64,000 nucleotides of DNA from Cnuibacter physcomitrellae (GTDB lineage: Bacteria; Actinomycetota; Actinomycetes; Actinomycetales; Microbacteriaceae). The position numbers were made by a program, and so were the translations under genes. This document shows positions 1 through 7,516 of the stretch, piece after piece. The notes below the pieces were generated by a model. It saw only the letters and a list, made by a program, of their open reading frames with translations, ran no database searches and was not told where the DNA came from. The stretch covers positions 2,172,214 through 2,236,213 of the forward strand of contig NZ_BMHD01000001.1 of NCBI RefSeq assembly GCF_014640535.1, in the 5' to 3' direction. How positions within the stretch are numbered: the first letter of the stretch is position 1; every line of letters begins with the position of its first letter.

Positions 1-276
1 TTCGTCGACGTGCTCACGGATGCCGCGTTCACCGGATCGGCCTACACCGGGTACGGGCCGATGATCGCGGATCGGCGCTACTCGCCGCCGGGCTTCACCG
101 TGCCCCTCGGGCTCAAGGACCTGGGGCTCACCGAGGCCGCAGCGGCCGAGCTGGGCGTCGCGCTCCCGACGGCGCCGACGCTGCGGTCGATGTTCGAGAG
201 CGCGCTCGCCGACGAGGAGCTCGCGCGGCTCGACTGGTCCGCCATCGCCGAGATCACGCGGGGTATGGCCGCCTAG
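1..276 (+). CDS. NAD-binding oxidoreductase of the 6-PGDH/HIBADH family (C-terminal part)
   Basis: Open reading frame entering from the left edge and ending at TAG 274-276. The visible 91 residues match the helical C-terminal domain of 3-hydroxyisobutyrate dehydrogenase-like proteins: a stretch around the GLKDL motif, a loop with conserved prolines and a final DWSAIAEI helix typical of that family. The N-terminal Rossmann domain lies outside the window, so the substrate cannot be judged. It reads in the same direction as the threonine aldolase 41 bases downstream and may be its operon partner. Confidence 0.7.
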   Translation, partial: FVDVLTDAAFTGSAYTGYGPMIADRRYSPPGFTVPLGLKDLGLTEAAAAELGVALPTAPTLRSMFESALADEELARLDWSAIAEITRGMAA

Positions 277-317
277 ACGGCCGGATCCCCCGGCACCCGG
301 CGCGCGATGCAAGGAAC

Positions 318-1403
318 GTGCGGCTCGGGTTTGGCAGACTGTTGCGGGTGATCGAGAGACTGCACGACGCCGACCGCCGGGGCTTCGCCTCCGACAACTA
401 CGCCGGGGTCCACCCCGAGCTGCTCGAGGCCATCGCGGTGGCGAACGGCGGCCACCAGATCTCCTACGGCGAGGACGTCTACACCGAGCACCTCCAGTCG
501 GTCATGCGCGAGCACTTCGGCGACCGCGCCGAGGCCTTCCCCGTCTTCAACGGAACCGGCGCGAACGTGGTCTCCCTGCAGTCGATGCTGCCCCGATGGG
601 GTGCGGTGGTCTGCTCGACCACCGCGCACATCCACACCGACGAGAACGCCGCCCCTGAGCGGGTCGCCGGCCTCAAGCTGCTCACCGTGCCGACCCCCGA
701 CGGGAAGCTCACCCCCGAGCTCATCGACGTCGAGGCCTGGGGATGGGGCGACGAGCACCGTGCCCAGCCGCTCGCCGTGTCGATCACGCAGACCTCCGAG
801 CTCGGCACCGCCTACACGGTCGACGAGGTCGCGGCGATCACCGAGCACGCGCACTCGCTCGGCATGCGGGTGCACCTCGACGGATCGCGGATCTCCAACG
901 CCGCCGCCTCCCTCGGTGTGCCGCTCCGCGCCTTCACCACCGACGCGGGCGTCGACGTCGTCTCGCTCGGCGGCACCAAGAACGGGATGCTCGCCGGCGA
1001 GGCCGTGCTGGTCCTGAACCCGGATGCGGTCGACGGCATCCCCTTCCTCCGCAAGCTCGACATGCAGCTGGCGTCGAAGATGCGCTTCGTGTCCGCGCAG
1101 CTGATCGCCCTGTTCGGCACCGACCTGTGGCTCCGGTCGGCGTCGCACGCGAACGGGATGGCCCAGCGGCTGCGTTCGGCCGTGGAGGGGCTGCCGGGTG
1201 TGACGCTGACGCAGGAGACTCAGGCGAACGCGGTGTTCGCGATCCTGCCCGCCGGGGTCGCCGACCGCCTGCGGGAGTCGTTCCGCTTCTACGACTGGAA
1301 CCCCGCGACGGGCGAGGTGCGCTGGATGTGCTCGTTCGACACCACCGAGGCCGACGTCGACGCCTTCGCCGACGCCCTCCGCCGCGAGCTCGCCTCCGCC
1401 TGA
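318..1403 (+). CDS. Low-specificity L-threonine aldolase family (PLP-dependent beta-eliminating lyase)
   Basis: Predicted cytoplasmic PLP enzyme that cleaves L-threonine or allo-threonine to glycine and acetaldehyde. Family hallmarks are the N-terminal RGFASDNYAGVHPE segment, the SYGEDVYT motif, HLDGSR, and the PLP-lysine motif SLGGTKNG with Lys about 221. The length (361 aa) is normal. GTG 318 has AAGGA only two bases upstream. GTG 348, which starts at the conserved VIERLHD segment, is an equally good start and would remove ten residues. The product is not a beta-tyrosinase because it is much shorter than that family. Confidence 0.88.
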   Translation: MRLGFGRLLRVIERLHDADRRGFASDNYAGVHPELLEAIAVANGGHQISYGEDVYTEHLQSVMREHFGDRAEAFPVFNGTGANVVSLQSMLPRWGAVVCSTTAHIHTDENAAPERVAGLKLLTVPTPDGKLTPELIDVEAWGWGDEHRAQPLAVSITQTSELGTAYTVDEVAAITEHAHSLGMRVHLDGSRISNAAASLGVPLRAFTTDAGVDVVSLGGTKNGMLAGEAVLVLNPDAVDGIPFLRKLDMQLASKMRFVSAQLIALFGTDLWLRSASHANGMAQRLRSAVEGLPGVTLTQETQANAVFAILPAGVADRLRESFRFYDWNPATGEVRWMCSFDTTEADVDAFADALRRELASA

Positions 1404-1530
1404 CCCGCGGCTCCGCTCCTGCACAGTTCGCCAAGGAGCAGACGTTCTCCGCAGATCGGGTAGCGCTCCCCCGCGTGAGACCACGCCCTGCGACTCTGGA
1501 CCCCACGAGGGATTCTGGAGTACATTATCC

Positions 1531-1818
1531 GTGGGAAGAACGTACTGGGTGCAGAGCGCCGCGAAGCACGGCGTAGCGAGGGAAGACGTGATGCACGTCG
1601 TCGATCGACCGGAGCTGGTCATACGGGACTTCGACCCGCCGAGGCCGCCGAGCACGGGCAGGGTCGACCTGTATGTGGGACACACGGCCGACGGGACCCT
1701 TCTCGAGGTCCTGCTCGACGTCGATGCGGTCGCGGAGAGGGTCACGGTGTTCCACGCGATGCCTCTGCGAAGGTCGATAGCGGAGCGGGCGATCCGGATG
1801 GCAAGGGAGAGACAGTGA
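1531..1818 (+). CDS. Putative toxin of a type II toxin-antitoxin pair (BrnT/DUF4258-like)
   Basis: A 95-residue basic protein. The KHGV segment near residue 12, followed by a helix and a strand-rich second half, recalls the small RelE-like fold of BrnT-type toxins. This is a resemblance by eye, not a proven match. Its stop overlaps the GTG of the next gene (GTGA, 1815-1818), and the partner carries a C-terminal ribbon-helix-helix, which is the usual toxin-then-antitoxin order of brnTA. A TACATT box at 1521-1526 lies just upstream and GGAG (1517-1520) is a weak ribosome site. Confidence 0.5.
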   Translation: MGRTYWVQSAAKHGVAREDVMHVVDRPELVIRDFDPPRPPSTGRVDLYVGHTADGTLLEVLLDVDAVAERVTVFHAMPLRRSIAERAIRMARERQ

Positions 1819-2228
1819 CGAGCGAATCGACATCGCGCGACGACCGAGCGCCGGAGCCATTCGACGCCCTCACCGGCTGGCCGACCACTCCCGAACAGGA
1901 GGAGTTCTACGCCGCCTGGGCGGCCGACGTCGAGCGCGACGACTACGAGCCCGACACGAGCAACGCGACCGTGTACGTCGGAGCGGAGGCGGCGCGACAG
2001 GGACGCGAGCTGCTCCTGTCGGTGATGACCGAGGAGGAGCTCGACCGCATCACCGGCCCCGGACGGCCGAGCCTCAGCGGGACCGTCGGCGACGGCCCGT
2101 CGCGCAAGCGGCAGGTGCGGCTCCCGGCGCAGCTCGACGAGCTCCTCGAGCTGCGCATCGCCGCCGAGGGCCGCGGAGCGAGCGAGATCCTGCGCGACGC
2201 GCTCGAGCAGTATCTGCGCGCCTCCTGA
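1815..2228 (+). CDS. Ribbon-helix-helix (CopG-like) antitoxin candidate
   Basis: A 137-residue protein. Residues 1-90 are acidic and probably flexible, apart from an EEELDRI helix and a GRPSLSG turn. Residues about 95-137 form a compact strand-helix-helix: RKRQVRLP, then LDELLELRIAAEG and SEILRDALEQYL, as in CopG/Arc DNA-binding domains. The arrangement suggests an antitoxin whose N-terminal half neutralises the upstream protein and whose C-terminus represses the operon. It starts at GTG 1815, translationally coupled to the upstream gene. The function is inferred from domain and context only. Confidence 0.6.
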   Translation: MTSESTSRDDRAPEPFDALTGWPTTPEQEEFYAAWAADVERDDYEPDTSNATVYVGAEAARQGRELLLSVMTEEELDRITGPGRPSLSGTVGDGPSRKRQVRLPAQLDELLELRIAAEGRGASEILRDALEQYLRAS

Positions 2229-2243
2229 CGGGGCGGGCCCGGC

Positions 2244-2582
2244 TCAGGACTTCTCGGGATCGTGGCCCCAGTTCATCAGCGAGTAGCGCCAGGGCGTCTC
2301 GGTGACGTCGCCCGACGGGCGCTGCTCCAGGTGGCGATGCACGTATCCGACGACCTTGCGCATGTGCGCGTAGTCGGCGCTCGTGAGATCGGCCTTCCTC
2401 TTCTCGAGGATGCGGATGATGTGCCGCCCGCTCCGGTGCCCGACCGACTCCGATCCGCCGCCCTTCTGGCCGACCTCCTTCGACTCGTCGGTGCCGAGCC
2501 ACCGATCGAGCTGCTTGGGCGTCATGTTCACCGCCTCCCGGAACTCGTCCCAAGTCGTCGCGTCCTCGTCGTCGTCAGCCAT
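2244..2582 (-). CDS. DUF3140 domain protein
   Basis: A 112-residue protein matching my recollection of the DUF3140 family throughout: WDEFREAVNMTP near the start, LDRWLGT, the ESVGHRSGR motif, ILEKRKADL, and a C-terminal WRYSLMNWGHDP. I chose ATG 2582 because homologous sequence begins there; the frame stays open further upstream but runs through non-conserved, arginine- and serine-rich codons. The family has no assigned reaction. It faces the RHH protein end to end with only 15 bases between their stops. Confidence 0.82.
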   Translation of the reverse strand: MADDDEDATTWDEFREAVNMTPKQLDRWLGTDESKEVGQKGGGSESVGHRSGRHIIRILEKRKADLTSADYAHMRKVVGYVHRHLEQRPSGDVTETPWRYSLMNWGHDPEKS

Positions 2583-2670
2583 GCTCCGAGCCTGCCCCGG
2601 TCGCTCGCATCCCGCTCCCACCCGGAGCGAGCCCGCGCCATCCACCGAGAGCAGGCGTAGGGTCCGGCGC

Positions 2671-2901
2671 ATGACCGAAGACGAGATCGTCTGGAACGAG
2701 CAGGCGCACACGAAGATCCTCGACGACGCCGACCGCGTCCTCCGCGAGGCGGTGCTGAGCCTCCGCGATCGACGTGAGGAGGGTTCCGATGCGCTGTACG
2801 CTGCTCTCATCGGCCTGCTCGAGAACCGCTTCATCGACTTCGAGCCCGGCCCCGACATCCGCAAGTACGCCGACGCCCTCGCGGCCGGCGAGATCGAGTA
2901 G
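2671..2901 (+). CDS. Small acidic hypothetical protein
   Basis: A 76-residue protein, mostly helical by composition, with the core LREAVLSLRDRREEG and the C-terminus PDIRKYADALAAGEIE. No domain was recognised. A TAGGGT box at 2658-2663 ends seven bases before ATG 2671 and there is no Shine-Dalgarno sequence, so translation from a leaderless mRNA is likely. The divergent DUF3140 gene starts 88 bases away, so the two share this promoter region. Confidence 0.6.
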   Translation: MTEDEIVWNEQAHTKILDDADRVLREAVLSLRDRREEGSDALYAALIGLLENRFIDFEPGPDIRKYADALAAGEIE

Positions 2902-2909
2902 GGAGCGAC

Positions 2910-3029
2910 ATGGAGGTCGACTACACCGCGCTGGAGCTGCTCTACGTCGGTCTGCTCGGGCTGGCGAGCCTCGGCATCGTCTGGACGGCGATCGTCGTCG
3001 TCTGGAAGCTCTTCCGCGGCCAGCGCTGA
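2910..3029 (+). CDS. 39-residue single-pass membrane peptide
   Basis: Short frame starting at ATG 2910, with GGGAG (2901-2905) as ribosome site and only eight bases after the upstream stop. The peptide has an acidic N-terminus (MEVDYTALE), about 23 hydrophobic residues (LLYVGLLGLASLGIVWTAIV) and a basic tail (WKLFRGQR), which fits an inner-membrane peptide with its C-terminus in the cytoplasm. Coupling to the upstream gene and the clean charge pattern support it being real. Confidence 0.5.
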   Translation: MEVDYTALELLYVGLLGLASLGIVWTAIVVVWKLFRGQR

Positions 3030-3038
3030 TCCCGGCCT

Positions 3039-3566
3039 CTACGGCCGCGCGACCACCCCGGGCAGGATGAACGCCCGGCGGGGCAGCGTCGCGTACTCCG
3101 GGGGTTGGCGGAACACCGTGGACATCACGTAGTCGTCGGCGTAGGGCGGCCACCGGTGGAGCACGCGGGCATCCGCCACCTCCTCGTCACGATCGCCGTG
3201 TCCGAGCACCAGCGTGCGCCGAGTAAACCTGGTCCGCACCAGAGCGGCGCCGTCGGTGATGACGGCGGCGACCATGACACCGAGCTGGTTCGACGGATCG
3301 ATGCCGCCCACGCCGTCTTCCGTCGGGACTCCCGCGCAGACGAACGGCCGCGCTGTGCCGAACTCGATCTCGGGGACGCTCCCGTCGCCGACGACGATCC
3401 TCATCGCCAGCGCCTCCGCCCGGAACGGCGTGAGGGTGACGACGGCGATGCCCTCTGCCGGCCCGACAGCACGGTCCACGGACGCACAGTCGCCGAGCTC
3501 GTCGGCGAGCAGGTCGACCCACCACGACGAGAGGTCGGATCGGTCGCTGCCACCGGGGTGCGTCAT
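3039..3566 (-). CDS. Hypothetical protein, 175 aa
   Basis: Soluble protein starting at ATG 3566 (MTHPGGSDRSD). It has a tryptophan-rich first helix (SSWWVDLLADELGD) and several beta-strand segments such as GIAVVTLTPF, LAMRIVVGDG and QLGVMVAAVITDG. No catalytic motif or known family was recognised. The gene is convergent with the short membrane peptide and divergent from the glycosyltransferase; 78 bases separate the two starts. The open frame continues far upstream of ATG 3566 but only as antisense to the glycosyltransferase. Confidence 0.6.
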   Translation of the reverse strand: MTHPGGSDRSDLSSWWVDLLADELGDCASVDRAVGPAEGIAVVTLTPFRAEALAMRIVVGDGSVPEIEFGTARPFVCAGVPTEDGVGGIDPSNQLGVMVAAVITDGAALVRTRFTRRTLVLGHGDRDEEVADARVLHRWPPYADDYVMSTVFRQPPEYATLPRRAFILPGVVARP

Positions 3567-3632
3567 CTGATCAGCGTCCCACCACCTCGGTGGCGCCCCC
3601 AGGCCCCCTGTCGAGACCGCTAGATTCGATGT

Positions 3633-3644
3633 TATGGTGACATA
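3633..3644 (+). promoter_or_regulatory. Promoter -10 region inside a TATG-N4-CATA palindrome
   Basis: TATGGTGACATA is an inverted repeat with four central bases. Its left part, TATGGT (3633-3638), is a good -10 hexamer ending six bases before GTG 3645. No ribosome site is visible, so the glycosyltransferase mRNA is probably leaderless. On the other strand the region begins TTCACTA, the same seven bases as one half of the operator at 6265-6289, so the nearby TetR protein may bind both (inference). Confidence 0.4.
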
Positions 3645-4943
3645 GTGAATATGGCACGGGAGGGACGCACGGCGCTGCTGTGCAGCATGCCGGCGGTGGG
3701 ACACGTCGGTCCGATGCTGGTCGTCGCGGAAGAGCTGCTGCGGCGAGGCTGGCGGGTCCGGTTCCTCACCGGGCGCCGCTATCGGGCCCAGGTCGAGGCG
3801 GCGGGCGCCGAGTACGCGCAGCTGCCGGCCGAGGCCGACACCCTCGACGAGGTGGGCACGGGTGAGCGCAACCGCGGCCGGGCCACCATCAACCTCGGGG
3901 TCGAGGAGGCCTTCGTCCGCCCCGCCTACGCCGCCGCGGACGCCGTGCTGCGACTCCTGGAGGAGGAGCCCGCGGAGGTCGTCCTCCACGACATGACGTT
4001 CCTCGGGGTGCAGGCGCTGTTCGCCCGGCCGGCCGACGACCGCCCGCTGATGGTGATGTGCGGGATCGGACCGGCCGGCTTCTCCAGCCGCGACTGCCCG
4101 CCGTACGGCCTCGGCATCATCCCCTCCTCGAACCGCGCATGGGGTCGGATGCGGGATGCGGTGCTCAACCGGACGGCCAAGCTCGTCCTCGCCCCGGCCC
4201 ACAAGGCGCTCGACCGCTTCCTGGAGAGCGTGGGCGCCCCGACCCTGGACGGCTCCTTCTTCATGGACGTGCTCGCTCGAAGCGACCTGCTCGCGCAGTT
4301 CACGGTGCCGGAGTTCGAGTACCCGCGGAGCGACGCGCCCGACGCCCTGAGGTTCTACGGGCCGATGGCCGGACCTGCTCGCCGCCCAGGCCCGCCGCCC
4401 GAGTGGTGGCCTCGCCTGCAGGAGGGCACCCCGCTCGTGCACGTGACCCAGGGGACCGTCGCGAACACCGACTTCTCGGAGGTGATCGAGCCGACGCTCG
4501 CCGCTCTCGCCGACGAGCGGGTCCAGGTCGTGGTGTCGGCGGGCGGAGCAGCACTCGACGGCCTGCCCCCGCTCCCCTCGAACGCGTTCGCGGCGTCGTA
4601 CCTCGACTACGAGGCCCTGCTGCCGCGCACCTCGGTGTTCGTGACCAACGGAGGCTACGGCGGGCTTCATCACGCGATGCGGTACGGGGTGCCCATCGTC
4701 ATCGCGGGCGACTCGGAGGACAAGGTCGAGACCTCCGCTCGCGTGGAGTGGTCGGGAGTCGGTGTCAATCTCCGTACCGGACGCCCCACGCCCGACCAGG
4801 TGGGCACCGCCGTCCGCCGGCTGCTGGACGACCCGTCGTTCGCCCGACGGAGCGCCGCCCTCGGCGCCTCGATCAGCGCCGCACGCGGCGCGCGGGGGCT
4901 GGTCGACGACGTGGAGGCCGCCGTCTCGACGCGCCGGCGGTGA
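3645..4943 (+). CDS. Family 1 glycosyltransferase (MGT/UGT type)
   Basis: A 432-residue glycosyltransferase with the GT-B fold. The N-terminal acceptor domain begins with CSMPAVGHVGPM, the usual first loop of macrolide glycosyltransferases. The C-terminal donor domain holds LVHVTQGTVANTD and the nucleotide-sugar motif NGGYGGLHHAMRYGVP near residue 335, in which the usual HCG is replaced by NGG. It probably moves a sugar from a UDP or dTDP donor to a small hydrophobic acceptor in the cytoplasm. GTG 3645 or ATG 3651 could be the start, and both fit a leaderless message. The adjacent convergent TetR gene suggests xenobiotic-responsive control. Confidence 0.85.
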   Translation: MNMAREGRTALLCSMPAVGHVGPMLVVAEELLRRGWRVRFLTGRRYRAQVEAAGAEYAQLPAEADTLDEVGTGERNRGRATINLGVEEAFVRPAYAAADAVLRLLEEEPAEVVLHDMTFLGVQALFARPADDRPLMVMCGIGPAGFSSRDCPPYGLGIIPSSNRAWGRMRDAVLNRTAKLVLAPAHKALDRFLESVGAPTLDGSFFMDVLARSDLLAQFTVPEFEYPRSDAPDALRFYGPMAGPARRPGPPPEWWPRLQEGTPLVHVTQGTVANTDFSEVIEPTLAALADERVQVVVSAGGAALDGLPPLPSNAFAASYLDYEALLPRTSVFVTNGGYGGLHHAMRYGVPIVIAGDSEDKVETSARVEWSGVGVNLRTGRPTPDQVGTAVRRLLDDPSFARRSAALGASISAARGARGLVDDVEAAVSTRRR

Positions 4944-4952
4944 CCCGCGGAC

Positions 4953-5588
4953 CTAGAGGCCGCCCAGCTGGTCGGACAGGTGCGCCAGCTGGTTCGCCGT
5001 CCAGTTGCGCCACTGGGTGCGCGTCCAGCCCCTGGCCCGTGTGAAGTGCAGGTACGCGTCGGCGCTGGTGATGTACCCGAGCACGTCCGCGGCCTCCGCG
5101 ACGCGCTCCTCGGGGATGACGCCCCGGCCGGCGAACCAGCCCGCAGCGAGGAGCATGTCGCGGTGGCGTCGCTGCTCGAGCTCCTCGTAGGCGGCGCGCG
5201 CCGCCGGGTCGGCGTCCGCCGCCGCAGCCATCGCCCGGACGATCCCGGCCGCACGCTGGTTGGCGTCGTCGAGGAACTCGACGTACCTGTCGATCGCGGT
5301 CGCCAGGTCGGGCTCGGACATGATCGAGACCAGGCTCGGCCTCTCGGTCAGGGAGTGCTTCCCCTCGTCCCCGGCGAACGCGACCTCGAAGGCGGCGATG
5401 AGAAGGGAGTGCTTGCTGCCCTGCAGCTGCACGGTGGGGACCGCGACGTTCGCCTCCGTCGCGATCGCCTTGAGCGAGGTCGCCGCGTAGCCGTCTCGGA
5501 CGAACAGCTTCGCGGCCGCCGCGATGATCGCCGCACGGGTGGAGGCCGCCTCCGCCGCTCGGCGAGGTGAGCTGTACGCGCGGGCCAT
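4953..5588 (-). CDS. TetR-family transcriptional regulator
   Basis: A 211-residue protein starting at ATG 5588. Residues about 17-63 form the TetR helix-turn-helix (RAAIIAAAAKLFVRDGYAATSLKAIATEANV). In the recognition turn the usual YxxF/YHYF is replaced by VQLQGSKHSLL, a recognised variant. The C-terminal ligand domain is all-helical with a tryptophan-rich end. It lies ten bases downstream of the membrane protein 5599-6249 in one operon, and the palindrome at 6265-6289 in front of that operon is its probable operator. Confidence 0.85.
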   Translation of the reverse strand: MARAYSSPRRAAEAASTRAAIIAAAAKLFVRDGYAATSLKAIATEANVAVPTVQLQGSKHSLLIAAFEVAFAGDEGKHSLTERPSLVSIMSEPDLATAIDRYVEFLDDANQRAAGIVRAMAAAADADPAARAAYEELEQRRHRDMLLAAGWFAGRGVIPEERVAEAADVLGYITSADAYLHFTRARGWTRTQWRNWTANQLAHLSDQLGGL

Positions 5589-5598
5589 GGCCTCGACG

Positions 5599-6249
5599 TT
5601 ACCTGTCTCGGCCCCTCGTCGTCGCGAGGACCAGGCCGACGACGATCTGCGCCCCGGTCGAGCACAGCAGCGCCACCGTGGCGACCGCGAGGCTGTCGGC
5701 GGCGTTCGCGACGGCCCCGGTGACGACGGCGACCACGGTGAGGGCGAGCAGAGCCCAGCGGGCCGCGCCGACGGCGACCCCGGCACGGAGGACCACGAGA
5801 GAGGCGACCAGCAGGAGCAGCAGCTGCGTGACGCTCAGCACGAGGGTGAGCACGAGGGCACCCGAGTAGTCGTCGACCGGGGGCAGCGCGTACGTGACGA
5901 CGAAGTAGACCGTCTGCGACGTGAGGAACACCGCGCCGAAGCCGAGCACCGCGAGTCGCCCGATGATCGAACCGCCGACGATCCCGTCGGCGCCGGTCCG
6001 CCCGCCGGAGAGGGGCACCATCGCCAGCGCGTGCGCCACCGCGCTGCCCAGGAAGAGCACGGCGAACAGGGCGAGGAGAGCGCCCGACGCGTCCTCCTGG
6101 AGCGGCACCTCCACGAGCGTCGCGATGAGCAGCAGGGTGCCGCCGACCGTGATCAGCCCGCCGCCCCAGACACCCCAGGCGGGCCGTCGTCCGGGTCGTG
6201 CGGCGGGGGTGGAGGTCGATGCGTCCCGCAGGTCGTCGCCGATGGTCAT
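5599..6249 (-). CDS. Six-helix integral membrane protein, unknown function
   Basis: A 216-residue protein with about six membrane segments, for example GGGLITVGGTLLLIATLV, LLALFAVLFLGSAVAHAL, LVLTLVLSVTQLLLLLVA and a final pair ending at LVLATTRGRDR. The first 30 residues are polar and proline-rich. ATG 6249 has AAGGAG six bases upstream; TTG 6264 would lie inside the operator. It is co-transcribed with the TetR regulator below it and divergent from another small membrane protein, so all three are probably one regulatory unit. Confidence 0.65.
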   Translation of the reverse strand: MTIGDDLRDASTSTPAARPGRRPAWGVWGGGLITVGGTLLLIATLVEVPLQEDASGALLALFAVLFLGSAVAHALAMVPLSGGRTGADGIVGGSIIGRLAVLGFGAVFLTSQTVYFVVTYALPPVDDYSGALVLTLVLSVTQLLLLLVASLVVLRAGVAVGAARWALLALTVVAVVTGAVANAADSLAVATVALLCSTGAQIVVGLVLATTRGRDR

Positions 6250-6264
6250 GATGGGCTCCTTCAA

Positions 6265-6289
6265 TTCACTAGTACATGGTACTGGTGAA
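6265..6289. promoter_or_regulatory. 25-bp palindromic operator between divergent membrane-protein genes
   Basis: The two 11-base arms TTCACTAGTAC and GTACTGGTGAA are reverse complements except for one base, around the centre ATG. The site covers the start region of both divergent genes. The rightward -10 box TACAGT (6293-6298) lies just beyond it and ends six bases before ATG 6305. It is the likely binding site of the TetR protein encoded at 4953-5588, giving autoregulation (inference from position). Confidence 0.7.
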
Positions 6290-6304
6290 TGTTACAGTGC
6301 ACTC

Positions 6305-6772
6305 ATGAAATCTTTGGCATGGTGGTGCCGAGCAGTCGGCATGGTCTATCTCGTCCTCGGCAGCACGTTCATCCCTGCGATCAACACGGGCCGGGTGGAG
6401 CAGCTCGTCCCCGGGTTCGACGGCGCGCTCGACGGCCCCGCGTGGGCGGGCTTCGTCGACTACCTGTTCATGTTCGGACTCGAGGAGCTGGTCCTCGGCG
6501 CGTTCCTCATCGCGGTCTCGTTCGTGCCGCGATGGTTCGAACCGGTGGTCCTGCTCGTCTGCGCCCTCTCCGTCGTGCGCGGGATCGGGCACGACGTCTA
6601 CATGATCAGCCAGGGCTACTCGATCGTGTCGAACACGATCTTCATCGCCCTCCACACGGCGATCATCGTCACCGGCCTGGTGTTCCTACGGCGGGCCCGC
6701 ATCCGATCCGGCTGGCTCGCGACCCTCCCGTCCGGCCCTCGCTCGACCTCGAAGGGCCGGCAGCGGGCGTGA
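6305..6772 (+). CDS. Small four-helix membrane protein (BphX-like)
   Basis: A 155-residue protein with about four hydrophobic helices (AVGMVYLVLGSTFIPAI, VDYLFMFGLEELVLGAFLIAV, WFEPVVLLVCALSVVRGI, TIFIALHTAIIVTGLVFL) and a basic, serine-rich tail. The layout and the LEELVLG segment recall the BphX-like family, whose role is unknown; the match is by memory. There is no Shine-Dalgarno sequence, and the -10 box six bases upstream of ATG 6305 suggests leaderless translation controlled by the adjoining operator. Confidence 0.6.
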   Translation: MKSLAWWCRAVGMVYLVLGSTFIPAINTGRVEQLVPGFDGALDGPAWAGFVDYLFMFGLEELVLGAFLIAVSFVPRWFEPVVLLVCALSVVRGIGHDVYMISQGYSIVSNTIFIALHTAIIVTGLVFLRRARIRSGWLATLPSGPRSTSKGRQRA

Positions 6773-7104
6773 CTCCGAAGCCCCCTGCGGGGAAGCTGGG
6801 GAGAGCGTGCGGATGGGTGACCATGCTGTCCTCGGCGAGCTCGCTGTCCTGACCCCACAGCGAGAACGTCTTGATGTCGGTGAGCGACGTGATCGACCCC
6901 TCGCCCGCTCCCCGCACGTCGCTCGAGCCGGGGCCGTGCGGGTTGCGCCCGCTCAGCGCGCCATCGAGGCCGTGGGAGCGACCTCGGTGCTGGCAACGGA
7001 CGCAACCCGCTCCACAGAAGCTGGGGAGAGCGTGCGGATGGGGGCGGGGCGGACCAGGCTCGAAGGAGGAGCCCGGTCGTGCCGGGCAGAGGAGGAGACA
7101 GCGG
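6773..7104. other. 332-bp intergenic region with repeats, no convincing gene
   Basis: No reading frame here has protein-like composition on both ends. The region contains a 26-base direct repeat (6792-6817 and 7017-7042). Between the copies is an inverted pair, CGGGTTGCG at 6939-6947 and CGCAACCCG at 7001-7009. The 13-mer CGGGTTGCGCCCG (6939-6951) recurs exactly, inverted, at 50506-50518. The minus strand near 6830-6900 encodes a phrase that looks more protein-like than the rest (LTDIKTFSLWGQDSELAED), possibly the relic of a lost gene. Confidence 0.5.
6792..7042. repeat. 26-bp direct repeat, two copies 225 bp apart
   Basis: The copies at 6792-6817 and 7017-7042 are identical over 26 bases, beginning GAAGCTGGGG and ending GTGCGGATGGG. 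Exact identity without coding constraint suggests a recent duplication or the ends of a small, non-autonomous element. The second copy sits 62 bases before the first of three small acidic protein genes. Confidence 0.7.
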
Positions 7105-7329
7105 ATGAGCGACGAAGGTACCGCCGGAGGCGACGGCCTCGGCAAGGACGGCACGATACCGGACGACCCGAACGGTCTGGCGGCCGGACACGTGCCCGAC
7201 GGGTCGCACTTCAACCACGAGGAGGACACCCAGGGCGTCGCCGATGGGTCCGCCGATGAGGGCGACGACCTCCTCGCCCCCGAGACCGACTTCGGGCCGG
7301 ACGGCAACCCCGTCAACGGCGCGGAGTGA
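7105..7329 (+). CDS. Small acidic protein, 74 aa
   Basis: Strongly acidic, glycine- and aspartate-rich, no hydrophobic core and probably disordered. The C-terminal segment FGPDGNPVN closely resembles the end of the third small protein (PDGTPVENPSG). A GGAGGAG ribosome site (7091-7097) precedes ATG 7105. Together with the next two genes it forms a compact run of three tiny proteins. No family with a known role was recognised. Confidence 0.55.
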   Translation: MSDEGTAGGDGLGKDGTIPDDPNGLAAGHVPDGSHFNHEEDTQGVADGSADEGDDLLAPETDFGPDGNPVNGAE

Positions 7330-7375
7330 CCGCGTCAGACTGACCGCATCCGACCGCCACGATCGAAGGAGTGAC

Positions 7376-7516
7376 ATGAGCGACGACACCGCACGACCCG
7401 ACGCCGACGACCTGCCCGACGGCTCGTCGTCCGACGGCAGCGCGGCCCAGGACGGCGAGGACACCGTCTCGGGCGGCGGCCCCGAGGAGCCTGACGAGAG
7501 CGCGACCGGTGAGTGA
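7376..7516 (+). CDS. Small acidic protein, 46 aa
   Basis: A 46-residue peptide, about one third Asp/Glu, rich in Ser and Gly (DDLPDGSSSDGS, GGGPEEPDESATGE), no predicted structure. GAAGGAG at 7365-7371 is a good ribosome site for ATG 7376. Its last eight bases overlap the next small frame. The coding assignment rests on the ribosome site, the position between two similar peptides and the shared composition. Confidence 0.45.
   Translation: MSDDTARPDADDLPDGSSSDGSAAQDGEDTVSGGGPEEPDESATGE

Noticed and set aside
273-1745. 490-codon open frame on the minus strand
   Set aside because: It is antisense to the threonine aldolase and the small toxin-like gene; its composition (Arg/Gly/Val/His-rich, no domains) is that of a shadow frame in high-GC DNA.
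3033-3047. Small CGGCC/GGCCG hairpin between the membrane peptide and the convergent gene
   Set aside because: Five-base stem only, partly inside coding sequence; too weak to call a terminator.
6669-7316. 215-codon minus-strand frame across the repeat-bearing intergenic region
   Set aside because: Most of it is Pro/Ser/Arg-rich and antisense to the small acidic gene; only a short phrase looks protein-like, so at best it is a relic.
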